Assembly: GCF_001613365.1 (NCBI RefSeq)
Contig: NZ_BDCF01000015.1
Location: 62,001 to 126,000, forward strand
Source of the DNA: Nocardia xishanensis NBRC 101358
GTDB taxonomy: Bacteria > Actinomycetota > Actinomycetes > Mycobacteriales > Mycobacteriaceae
DNA: 64,000 bases
Direction: 5' to 3'
Shown here: positions 24,606 through 32,611 of the stretch, one piece after another
How positions within the stretch are numbered: position 1 is the first letter of the stretch
How the letters are laid out: every line of letters begins with the position of its first letter
The notes under the pieces: generated by a model
What the model was told of the DNA's origin: nothing
Seen by the model: the letters and a program-made list of their open reading frames with translations, nothing else
Database searches by the model: none
Program-made: the position numbers and the translations under genes

Positions 24606-27113
24606 TCAGAGATCTATGAGATCTACTGCGAGACTGGTCAATTCGTTCTTGTAGGTCGAAATTACGTCGACCATCGAGGCGGATTGGGATTCCTGGGTTT
24701 TGATGATGGTTTCCAGGACCATCACCTTCCGCCGAAGTTTCGCGATCATCCGCGCCTGATCGCTGATCGTCGTCGCTTGGTCGCGGATGACCGCCGCCGC
24801 GCCATCACCGGCTGCGGGCGCGCCCCCGTCGGCCAGTGCGACTGGACTCGAATACCTCACCAGGTCCCCGGCTCCGGTCGGCACCAAACCCACTTCCTTC
24901 ACGGACTCGAGATCCGGCACGTCTTCGGCGACTGCCGCTACTTCGTTCCCGGCGGGATCGGCCTCGTCGTCGGCCATCTGCTCGATCTCACCGACGGCTT
25001 CACCCTCGACTACCTTCTCGCTTTCCACAATAGCTACCTCGGCCACGGCCACCGGCTCTTCCTCCGGTTCAGCGGTATCCGCAATCGCGGGTACTTCTTC
25101 GACTGCCGCTGGCACTTCGGCCACTTCCGCCTCGAAGGGCTCGACCTCATCCACGTCTTCAGCTACGTCGACCGCACTCAGCTCGGCCACGGGCTCGTCC
25201 GCAGCGAGCGCCTCGCTCTCGACCGCCTCCACCTCGGCGACCGCTTCGGGCTGGGCATCCTCCGCGTCGTCGGCTGTGGCTTCTTGCTCGGCGTCGACCG
25301 CCTCCACAACCACTCCCGCCAACTCCGACTCGGCCTCGGCCGGTTCGGCTTCGGTCACGACCTGCTCCTCGTCGAGCACCGACTCGGCTTCGACGATCGG
25401 CTCCCTTTCGGCAACGGGTGACTCGGCCACAGCTGTTGCGGCTTCGGCGATCTCCTCGCCTTCGGCGGTTGCCTCGCTTTCGGCGGCCTCCACTCCGGCG
25501 ACCGCTTCGGGCTGGGCATCCTCCGTGTCGTCGGCTGTGGCTTCTTGCTCGGCGTCGACCGCCTCCACAACCATTCCCGCCAACTCCGACTCGGCCTCGG
25601 CCTGCTCGACTTGGGCCACGACCTGCTCCTCGTCGAGCACCGACTCGGCTTCGACGATCTGCTCCCTTTCGGCAACGGGCGACTCAGCCGCTGCGGCTTC
25701 GACTGTCTCCTCGCCTTCGGCGGTTGCCGTGTGTTCGATCGCCTCCACCTTGGCGACCGCTTCGGTCTCAACACCTTCCCTGGCTTCAGCTGCTACTTCG
25801 TTGTCGGTGACAGCCTCTATGCCCACCACCACGGACTCAGTAGCGGTTTCGGTCTCGGCCGGCTCGGCTTCGGTCGCCACGTTTTCCTCGTCAACCACGG
25901 ACTCGGCCTCGACGACCTCTTCACCTTCGGCAGCAGGCGGCTCCGTCAGCTGTGCCGCAGCCACCGGTCGCTCCTCCAGCTCCGAAGCCACCTCGACCGC
26001 AAGCGCTTCCACGACGGTCGCCTCTACGTCGGACACTTCCAACTCGAGGGGCTGGGTCTGATCCTCTTGTCCAGCTACCTCAACGGCATCCACCTCGGCC
26101 TCGGTCTCGTCCACAGCGGCCGCCTCGTTTTCGGCAGCCACCTCGGCAATAGGTGACTCCGTTGCCGCAACTGCCTCGACCTCAGCTGCTTGGGCCTCGG
26201 AGGCAACCGGCTCGCCAACTTCTGCGACGACATCAACCTCGGCCGATGTATCGGACTCGACGTCCGAACCGCTGTCAGCTACCGCATCCGAGGCGCCATC
26301 CGTGATCTTCTCGCTGGTCACCACACTGGGCTCGCCTTCGCCGACATCGCCGTCTGCGGTGATCTCGACTGCGGCGGCGGCATCGGCTTCACCCTCGCCT
26401 CCAGCGGCCACTATCTCCGATTCATCGGCGATCTCTTCGGTCTCGACAGCCGACCCGGCTTCCGGCGCCTCACCTTCGGCTGCCGTTTCCGCTTCGGCAT
26501 CGACGGCAACATCACCGGCACGCTCTGCCGCAACCTCGGTCTCAGCAGCAGCTCCGTCTTCGGCAGCCACCACCTCCGGCTCCTCGGCCGGGTCAACGAT
26601 CTGGACTGCGGTTTCGGTGTCGACGGTCCACTCGGCTTGCGGCACTCGACCTTCGACCGCGGGCTCGATATCGGCGGCTGCCGCCTCCGGCTCGGCTGTG
26701 TCCCCTTCTACCTCAGCCTCAGCGGCAGTTGCTTCGACAGCTGCTTCCTCGGCGGCGGACTCACCCTCGACTTCCGTGGCCTCGGCCTCGGCAGCCGGCT
26801 CATTCTCGGCAACCGAGGATACAGTTGCCTCGGGTGCTACGGTCGCGGATTCCTCCCCGCCTTCGGGAGCGGCGCCGTGCTCGGCCACGGCTTCCGAAAC
26901 CTCCTTCGCGGCTTCGCCTTCAGCAACTGTCACGTCTTCCTCAGCTGCCGATTCGCCCTCCGCTGACACCATGTCGCCCGCTGCGACAGACGCCTCGGCC
27001 GTGGTAGCGGTCTCCTGCTCGGCTACCGCCCCCTCGCCTGCGGTAGCTGTCGTCGTCTCCTCGGCGGCGGACGCGTCGTCCGTGATCGTCGCCCGGTCGT
27101 CGGGAGTTGTCAT
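24606..27113 (-). CDS. Large acidic Ala/Glu/Val repeat protein with C-terminal coiled coil
   Basis: An 835-residue protein that I cannot assign. It starts at ATG 27113 (MTTPDDRATITDDAS), has no signal peptide, and about 730 residues are almost only Ala, Glu, Val, Asp, Thr and Ser with nearly no Lys, Arg or aromatics, so it is strongly acidic and probably disordered or helical. Three consecutive modules of about 87 residues recur (key words VEAESVLDEEQVV and EQEATADD). The last 80 residues differ: SDQARMIAKLRRKVMVLETI and TYKNELTSLAVDLIDL, a likely coiled coil for oligomerisation. Long open frames on the opposite strand arise from codon periodicity. The role might be structural, adhesive after unconventional export, or cytoskeletal; no evidence decides. 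Confidence 0.8.
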   Translation of the reverse strand: MTTPDDRATITDDASAAEETTTATAGEGAVAEQETATTAEASVAAGDMVSAEGESAAEEDVTVAEGEAAKEVSEAVAEHGAAPEGGEESATVAPEATVSSVAENEPAAEAEATEVEGESAAEEAAVEATAAEAEVEGDTAEPEAAAADIEPAVEGRVPQAEWTVDTETAVQIVDPAEEPEVVAAEDGAAAETEVAAERAGDVAVDAEAETAAEGEAPEAGSAVETEEIADESEIVAAGGEGEADAAAAVEITADGDVGEGEPSVVTSEKITDGASDAVADSGSDVESDTSAEVDVVAEVGEPVASEAQAAEVEAVAATESPIAEVAAENEAAAVDETEAEVDAVEVAGQEDQTQPLELEVSDVEATVVEALAVEVASELEERPVAAAQLTEPPAAEGEEVVEAESVVDEENVATEAEPAETETATESVVVGIEAVTDNEVAAEAREGVETEAVAKVEAIEHTATAEGEETVEAAAAESPVAEREQIVEAESVLDEEQVVAQVEQAEAESELAGMVVEAVDAEQEATADDTEDAQPEAVAGVEAAESEATAEGEEIAEAATAVAESPVAEREPIVEAESVLDEEQVVTEAEPAEAESELAGVVVEAVDAEQEATADDAEDAQPEAVAEVEAVESEALAADEPVAELSAVDVAEDVDEVEPFEAEVAEVPAAVEEVPAIADTAEPEEEPVAVAEVAIVESEKVVEGEAVGEIEQMADDEADPAGNEVAAVAEDVPDLESVKEVGLVPTGAGDLVRYSSPVALADGGAPAAGDGAAAVIRDQATTISDQARMIAKLRRKVMVLETIIKTQESQSASMVDVISTYKNELTSLAVDLIDL
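25236..25757. repeat. Tandem 261-bp repeat inside the acidic-protein gene
   Basis: Two direct units with a period of exactly 261 bp (87 codons), the first at 25236-25496 and the second from 25497. They are highly similar over most of their length, with a more diverged third unit continuing to about 25990. The period is a multiple of three, so copy-number change would keep the frame. Confidence 0.8.
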
Positions 27114-27758
27114 ATCTGCCTGGCCTTTCGAAAAGTTGTGATCGATTCCCGGGTCGCCATACCTGCGGCCATGCCTTCGTACGGAACCGAGGTCCTTGCT
27201 GTCCGAATCGTGCGGTGCCGCTGGGTAATTCAGCGGGAGCGCATGGACATTGGTCGGTGCCTGGGAGCCCTGATCGCCAACCGCCGGCACGTCTCGAGTG
27301 ATTTCACCCGGTCGCGGCACTCCGCGAAGGCGTTGCGCGGCCCACCTCCCGAGACTCCACAACCTCAACCGGCCGCCGAGCATGGGCCTCGCCAACGAAG
27401 CCATCACTGCCACACCACATCCCAGGTCTCCAACCAGCCCGAACGTCGGTACTGTAACGGTCCTGCGCGAAGTCGGCGAGACAAGCACGAATGCTTCAGA
27501 CAGTCGTGACCTGGTCGAGATCCGACGCGACCGCGCGGCGCGGAATCGTGTGGACGGTGCAGTTGTAAACCGTTGCAGGCGTGTGTAATCCGATTCGAAG
27601 TGTCGTGGTCGCGGTCCGCGCTGACCGGTCGCGGATGCTCGTTATGCGCGTGACACGACCACGATGCCCTGACGGACGCATCCCGGGGCTGCCCCAGGGT
27701 TGGCCGAACGGTCATGTGCGGCTTGCTGATCCGGCGACCCGGCGGTGGCGAGCTGAAA
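27114..27758. other. Long intergenic region without supported genes
   Basis: About 645 bp upstream of the acidic protein and of the DUF1772 gene. An inverted repeat (TCGTGGTCG at 27603-27611, CGACCACGA at 27656-27664) is present; no coding signal is convincing. Confidence 0.45.
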
Positions 27759-27773
27759 TCTAGCAACGCTAGA
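27759..27773. promoter_or_regulatory. TCTAGC dyad 1 upstream of DUF1772
   Basis: Perfect dyad TCTAGC-AAC-GCTAGA. A second dyad with identical arms lies exactly 50 bp downstream (27809-27823), about five helical turns away on the same face of the DNA. Confidence 0.65.
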
Positions 27774-27808
27774 CAAGCTGGCGGGCGAATGTTACCGTTA
27801 CTTCAGTT

Positions 27809-27823
27809 TCTAGCGCTGCTAGA
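27809..27823. promoter_or_regulatory. TCTAGC dyad 2 upstream of DUF1772
   Basis: Perfect dyad TCTAGC-GCT-GCTAGA, 20 bp before the gene start. It probably overlaps the promoter and would suit a repressor. No regulator gene is adjacent, so the binder is likely encoded elsewhere. Confidence 0.65.
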
Positions 27824-27843
27824 TTATTGGAAGGGAAGCCGAA

Positions 27844-28320
27844 ATGCTCGTTGTCACCGGCCAGATCATCGCCGCGGTCGCCGTTCTCGCCAATGCCGTC
27901 GTCTATGGCACCGATGTCTGCGGAGCCGTGATCACCCGGTCCGTGTACCGCAAGCTCGATGACGCGACTGTGACCATCAGCGCGGGATGGGGTCACTACT
28001 ACGGCGACAAGCGGATGCCGGTTTTCGGTGCGGGCGGTGTGGTCACCGCGGTGCTCACGCTGCTGATCGCGCTGCTGGCCGGGCAGATCGGCGCCGCTGT
28101 CGCGGCGGGCATCACGGTGGCGGCGCTGCTGACCTGGCTCGCCTTCTACGTCCGCATCGCCAAGCCGATCAATTCCCAGCAGACCGCCGCCGCGCAGAGC
28201 GGCATCATTCCGGCCAATGCCCGTGCACTGCAGGACAAGTGGGACAGCATCCTGAAGTACCGGGTCACCCTGCAATTCATCGCCATCGCCGGACTGTGCG
28301 CCGCGCTGATCCTGTTCTGA
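27844..28320 (+). CDS. DUF1772 (anthrone-oxygenase-like) membrane protein
   Basis: A 158-residue integral membrane protein with four hydrophobic helices: one at the N-terminus, two centrally (GVVTAVLTLLIALLAGQIGA and the following AALLTWLAFYVRI) and one at the C-terminus (LQFIAIAGLCAALILF). The central SAGWGHYYGDKRMPVFG and C-terminal LQDKWDSILKYRV are characteristic of DUF1772. The family name comes from fungal anthrone oxygenases; most bacterial members are uncharacterised. GGAAGGGA precedes the ATG. It is followed after 140 bp by an F420-type PPOX gene on the same strand, perhaps one redox unit under the two TCTAGC dyads. Confidence 0.85.
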   Translation: MLVVTGQIIAAVAVLANAVVYGTDVCGAVITRSVYRKLDDATVTISAGWGHYYGDKRMPVFGAGGVVTAVLTLLIALLAGQIGAAVAAGITVAALLTWLAFYVRIAKPINSQQTAAAQSGIIPANARALQDKWDSILKYRVTLQFIAIAGLCAALILF

Positions 28321-28460
28321 TCTCAGAGCACGGCTCGCGCCTGAACCGCCGACGCACGACGCACGGGACGCGCCAGGCAACAGCTTGCGCTTGCCGCACC
28401 CGACAACTTCCGGCTGATCGCCGGAGGTACACATATCGAATTCACCGAGGAGTAACGGAC

Positions 28461-28859
28461 ATGACCTTCACCATCAATGAACTGCAATTCCTCGCGGAGG
28501 CCGGGATCGGTCGGCTGGCCACGGTGTCGCCCGACGGCGTTGTGCAGAACAATCCGACCAGCTATCGGGTGAACGCCGACGGCACGATCGACATCGGGGG
28601 CATGCGGATGCGTGCCAGTCGAAAGTACCGCAATGTCGAGGCGGGCAGCCGGGTGTCGTTCGTCATAGACCAGCAGGTTTCGGTGGAGCCATATGTGATT
28701 CGCGGCATCGAGGTACGCGGCACGGCCGAGGCGCTCGATGACGAGGAGCCCCCGTTCCCGCCCCAGGAACGCGCGGTCATCCGCATTCACCCCGAGCGGA
28801 TCATCTCCTGGGGCATCGACGGCGGATCCTTCGAGTTCACCAGTCGTGACGCCGAGTAG
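28461..28859 (+). CDS. PPOX-class F420-dependent oxidoreductase
   Basis: A 132-residue split-beta-barrel flavin/deazaflavin oxidoreductase. It begins FTINELQFLAEAGIGRLATV, with SPDGVVQNNPTSYRVN and MRMRASRKYRNVEAGSRVSF, in line with the F420-dependent PPOX group common in mycobacteria and nocardiae. GAGGAGTAACGGAC gives a good ribosome binding site for ATG 28461. The substrate is unknown. The XRE gene on the other strand converges with it. Confidence 0.88.
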   Translation: MTFTINELQFLAEAGIGRLATVSPDGVVQNNPTSYRVNADGTIDIGGMRMRASRKYRNVEAGSRVSFVIDQQVSVEPYVIRGIEVRGTAEALDDEEPPFPPQERAVIRIHPERIISWGIDGGSFEFTSRDAE

Positions 28860-28930
28860 TCAGTCGTCGTGGGCGATCCCGACGGCACAATTCCCTTGCA
28901 CCGCTGGAGAAGACGTCCCAGTACCACCGG

Positions 28931-29872
28931 TCAGGTGCCCGCCTTCGAACTCACGGTCTCGTTGGGCGCAGAGTGCCGATTGTCGGCAAGGCGTGTGGGC
29001 GGCTCGGCTGGTCGAGCCAAATGGGTCAGGATGGCCAGTGCTGATGCCGACGGGGAATCGACCGGGGCGGTGCAGGTGACGAGAGTTTGATCGGGTTGCT
29101 CGACCGACCTCAGTGTCTGTTGGGTGATGGTGAGGTCCCCGATCAGCGGGTGGTGCAGCCGGTAATGGGCGGTCGCGCATGCCTGGACCCTGTGGTCGTT
29201 CCAGAGCGTGCCGAATTCCGGGCTGGCCATGGTGAGGGCGCCGACCAACGACGCCAGTGCTGGGTCGTCGGGGTGGGCGCCTGCGATGAGCCGCAGGTTG
29301 CCGACGACTGCGCGCGCCTTGCGCGGCCAATCGGCATAGAGGGCGCGGGTATCCGGGTCGAGGAACACCATCCGGGTCATGTTCGGTCTGCGACCAGGGA
29401 CCGCCGGGCAGCCTGGATCGAGATTCGCCGCGAGCAGGGCGTGGCCGAGAGGATTCCAGGCGAGCACATCGCTGCGGCGACCCAGCACGAGCGCGGGCAC
29501 CGATGGTATGGCGTCGAGCAGTTCGAGCAGGGCTGGGTCAGCGTGCTCGATGGGCGCCGGGCGGGTGACGCGGCGGCGGCCTGCGGACTCGGCCAGCGCG
29601 TGCAGGTGGCGTCGTTCGGTGGCGGTCAACGCGAGTGCGGCGGCGATAGCGTCGAGGACCTCCGGTGAGGCGTTGCGGGATCGGCCCTGTTCGAGCCGGG
29701 CGTAATAGGACGGGCTGACCCCTGCCAGGAGGGTCAACTCCTCGCGGCGCAGCCCCGGAACACGACGACGTTCGCCGTAGGGCGTGAGCCCCACCTGCTC
29801 GGGTCGCACCCTGGCCCGGCACGCCTCGAGGAACGCCCCGAGCTGTCCGGACTCGTCTTCGCGGTCGCACAT
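28931..29872 (-). CDS. XRE-family regulator with MmyB-like ligand domain
   Basis: Predicted 313-residue regulator. The N-terminal HTH reads VPGLRREELTLLAGVSPSYYARLEQGRSRN, and the MmyB-like (PAS-related) domain follows with VPALVLGRRSDVLAWNPLGHAL, MTRMVFLDPDTRALYADW and GTLWNDHRV. Such proteins often control a divergent neighbouring enzyme gene; here the divergent neighbour is the metallo-beta-lactamase-fold gene at 30065. ATG 29872 is used; a GTG three bases upstream is equally possible. It is the intact counterpart of the pseudogene at 16049-16835. Confidence 0.9.
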   Translation of the reverse strand: MCDREDESGQLGAFLEACRARVRPEQVGLTPYGERRRVPGLRREELTLLAGVSPSYYARLEQGRSRNASPEVLDAIAAALALTATERRHLHALAESAGRRRVTRPAPIEHADPALLELLDAIPSVPALVLGRRSDVLAWNPLGHALLAANLDPGCPAVPGRRPNMTRMVFLDPDTRALYADWPRKARAVVGNLRLIAGAHPDDPALASLVGALTMASPEFGTLWNDHRVQACATAHYRLHHPLIGDLTITQQTLRSVEQPDQTLVTCTAPVDSPSASALAILTHLARPAEPPTRLADNRHSAPNETVSSKAGT

Positions 29873-30064
29873 CACGTCATTGTCGCTGCCGAATGCACAG
29901 TTGTCCTGACCCTGCCGGGGTGTGGACAGCGTTGACGCACCCGCTCCAACAGCGCCTTCGCAGGGTGTGGCTACCGGCTTCGGGCACTTGAAAACTCAGT
30001 GGCACGGCCCACGAGCCGTCCGGCGCCCGGTCACGGCGTCGGAAACACGCAGCGAAGGAACCTG

Positions 30065-30963
30065 ATGAACGAGATTGTGCTCGGTGATGTCACCGTGTCG
30101 CGGGTCGAGGAAATGCACGGGCCGGTGGGCATGACGCCCGACCAGTTCTTCCCCGGCTCACCCGATCAGCATTGGGACGAACAGCGACCGATGCTGGTTC
30201 CGGATCATCTCGACCCGGTCGACAACATCGTTCAGATCGCGATGCAGACCTGGGCGCTGCGCAGCGAAGGCCGGATCATCCTGGTGGACACCGGCATCGG
30301 CAACGACAAGACCCGCCCGGCGGTCGACGCCTGGGACCACCTCGACCTGGGGTATTTGACCAATCTCGCCGCGGCGGGCATCGCACCCGAGGACGTGAAC
30401 CTGGTGATCAACACCCACCTACATGTCGATCACGTCGGCTGGAACACCCGCCTCGTGGACGGGCAGTGGGGCCGACATTCCCCAACGCCACCTACCTGAT
30501 GCCACGTGCGGACTACGAGCACTGGAATCCGGCCAACAACCCGAACATCATGGGCGGTGTCAACGAGAACGTGTTCGAGGACAGCGTCGCGCCGGTCTAC
30601 GCCGCAGGCCAGGTGCGACTCTGGGAGACCGAGTACGTCGTGGACGCGAATCTTACGTTGCGGGCTGCACCGGGGCATACTCCCGGTTCGAGCGTGCTGG
30701 TGTTGGCGTCGGGCAGCGACAAGGCACTGTTCGCGGGAGATCTGGTGCATACACCCCTGCAGATCGCTCACCCCGAACACAACAGCTGCTTCTGTGAGGA
30801 CCCCACCGCTGCGAGGGCGACCCGGCTTCGGCTACTGGGTTGGGCGGCCGACAACACCGCGTTGGTGTTGCCCGCGCACTTCAGCGGACACAGCGCCCTC
30901 GAAATCGTCCGCGAAGCCGACGCATTCGCGATCAAGAACTGGGCTCCGCTGCCCGCCTACTGA
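30065..30963 (+). pseudogene. MBL-fold metallohydrolase interrupted by a 1-bp deletion
   Basis: The first part (ATG 30065, GAAGGAA upstream) reads through MNEIVLGDVTVSRVEE to the zinc motif THLHVDHVGW and DGQWG, then the frame shifts near 30470. The remainder continues one frame over as PTFPNATYLMPRADYEHW, APGHTPGSSVLVLASG and LFAGDLVHTPLQIAHPE to a stop at 30963. Adding one base in the TGGGG run restores a full-length protein of about 299 residues with all metal ligands. So it is either a recent loss or a sequencing error. It would be a cytoplasmic hydrolase of the glyoxalase II/lactonase type, divergent from the XRE gene. Confidence 0.85.
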
Positions 30964-31035
30964 CCGAAGCCGCGCCGCCCCGCACCCGCGCCGGGCGGCG
31001 CTGCACCCTCAACGCTACCCAGATCGAGGCGCTCC

Positions 31036-32574
31036 ATGATGGCTTCACAACCCGCCGATTCGCGACCCGCCGATGTCGTGCGCGAGGTGGAAAGCGGCAG
31101 GCTCCGCGGCACTGCGTACCCGACCCACACCGTGTTCTACTCCGTCCCCTACGCCGCTGCGCCGGTCGGGATCGGCCGTTTTCAGGCGCCGGCTCCCGTT
31201 CAGCCGTGGCGGGGTGTGCGTGCGGCCACCGAGCCGGGACCGACCGCTCCACAGCTACCGCGCGGCCGTTTCGGATCACTGGACATCTCGGCGTATTTCG
31301 CTCCCGGGTGGCGGGTCGGACCCGACTACCTGACTGTCGACATCTGGTCACCGCGCGATGTGGCCGGCGGTGCCCCAGTGCTGGTGTTCTTGCACGGCGG
31401 CGCGTTCGTCGCAGGGTCGTCGCACTCGCCGATGCTCGACGGCTCCCGATTCGCACAGCACGGCGTCGTGGTTGTCACGGTGAACTACCGCCTGGGCATC
31501 GCCGGGTTCCTCGACATCCCCGGCGCCTTCCCGAATCGGGGACTCGCCGATGTCGTCGCCGCGCTGGCGTGGGTCAACCGCAACATCACCGCCTTCGGCG
31601 GCGACCCAGCACGGGTGACCCTGGCCGGTCAGTCCGCCGGTGCGATGCTCACCGCCGCCGCGATCGCCGCACCCGAGGCGGCCGGCCTGTTCGGCCGTGC
31701 CGTGATGCAAAGCGGCAGCGGCAGTGCGGCTTTCAGCCGCGAACAGGCCGCGATCGTGCGTGATGCCGCCGCAGCGACGCTCGCGGTAGCGCCGACACTC
31801 GACGGATTCGCCGACGTGCCGGATCAGCAGCTCATCGATGCCGTGGGGGAGCTCGCCGGTCTCGACCTCGGCACCGCTGCGGTCCGCGACCCGCTCCAAC
31901 GGATCACACCGCTGGGTGTGGTCCTCGACGACCAGCCCGTCACCACCGTGGCCCACGCGGCGGGCCAACCTGTCGACCTGCTGATCGGCCACAACACCGA
32001 CGAAGGAAATCTATATCTGTTGCCCAACGGCGTCGCGGCGGCGACAACCCCGCAACAGCTGACCGAAGCCGCCGAGTACGCCGACCCCGACCCGGACCGG
32101 CTGCTGTCGGTCTACCGGAGGTTGCATCCCACCGCCACACCAGGCAGGCTGCGCTCGATCATATTGGGGGACGCGGTATTCGGAGCCGGGAGCCGAGCCA
32201 TGGCCGACAGCCACTCGGCGGCGGGCCGACGCACCTACGCCTATGCGTTCGGCTGGCGCTCGCCCGCGCTCGACAGGCAACTCGGCGCCACCCACATCGT
32301 CGAGCTGCCCTTCGTTTTCGACAACCTGCTGCCCACCCTCCAGGGCGCGGACGGACTACTCGGCACGGCTGCGCCCGCCCTGCTGGCCGCCCGAGTACAT
32401 CGTGCCTGGGTCGACTTCGTCACCATCGGTACACCCGGCTGGCCCGAGTACCGCCCCGACCGCCGCACCACGCAGCTCATCGACGACGAATGGGCCGTTG
32501 TCGACGACCCGTTCGCCGCCGAACGTGACGCCTGGAGCCACAGCCACTACGCCCGAACAGGAGACACCCTCTGA
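31036..32574 (+). CDS. Type B carboxylesterase
   Basis: A 512-residue ester hydrolase of the carboxylesterase/acetylcholinesterase family. Motifs: YSVPYAAAPVGIGRF, YLTVDIW, the oxyanion HGGAFVAGS, the nucleophile S200 in LAGQSAGAM, the acid residue in NTDEGNLYL and the His in GATHIVELPFVF. No signal peptide is evident, so it is probably cytoplasmic. It follows the MBL-fold gene by 72 bp on the same strand, and the two may share a transcript. The convergent kinase-regulator gene ends 37 bp downstream. Substrate unknown; para-nitrobenzyl-esterase-like enzymes are a reasonable comparison. Confidence 0.9.
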   Translation: MMASQPADSRPADVVREVESGRLRGTAYPTHTVFYSVPYAAAPVGIGRFQAPAPVQPWRGVRAATEPGPTAPQLPRGRFGSLDISAYFAPGWRVGPDYLTVDIWSPRDVAGGAPVLVFLHGGAFVAGSSHSPMLDGSRFAQHGVVVVTVNYRLGIAGFLDIPGAFPNRGLADVVAALAWVNRNITAFGGDPARVTLAGQSAGAMLTAAAIAAPEAAGLFGRAVMQSGSGSAAFSREQAAIVRDAAAATLAVAPTLDGFADVPDQQLIDAVGELAGLDLGTAAVRDPLQRITPLGVVLDDQPVTTVAHAAGQPVDLLIGHNTDEGNLYLLPNGVAAATTPQQLTEAAEYADPDPDRLLSVYRRLHPTATPGRLRSIILGDAVFGAGSRAMADSHSAAGRRTYAYAFGWRSPALDRQLGATHIVELPFVFDNLLPTLQGADGLLGTAAPALLAARVHRAWVDFVTIGTPGWPEYRPDRRTTQLIDDEWAVVDDPFAAERDAWSHSHYARTGDTL

Positions 32575-32611
32575 TGTTCGCCGAAGCCATGACGCAGCGC
32601 GTCATCTTCGC

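Noticed and set aside
25236..25757. CRISPR-like or satellite interpretation of the regular repeats
   Set aside because: Units are 261 bp, coding, contiguous and without spacers; they belong to the acidic-protein gene.
24787..27141. Long plus-strand Ser/Thr/Ala-rich and Gly/Leu-rich frames opposite the acidic protein
   Set aside because: They arise from the repetitive codon pattern of the minus-strand gene, are broken into several frames and lack ribosome binding sites; only the minus frame is continuous and ends in a non-repetitive coiled coil.
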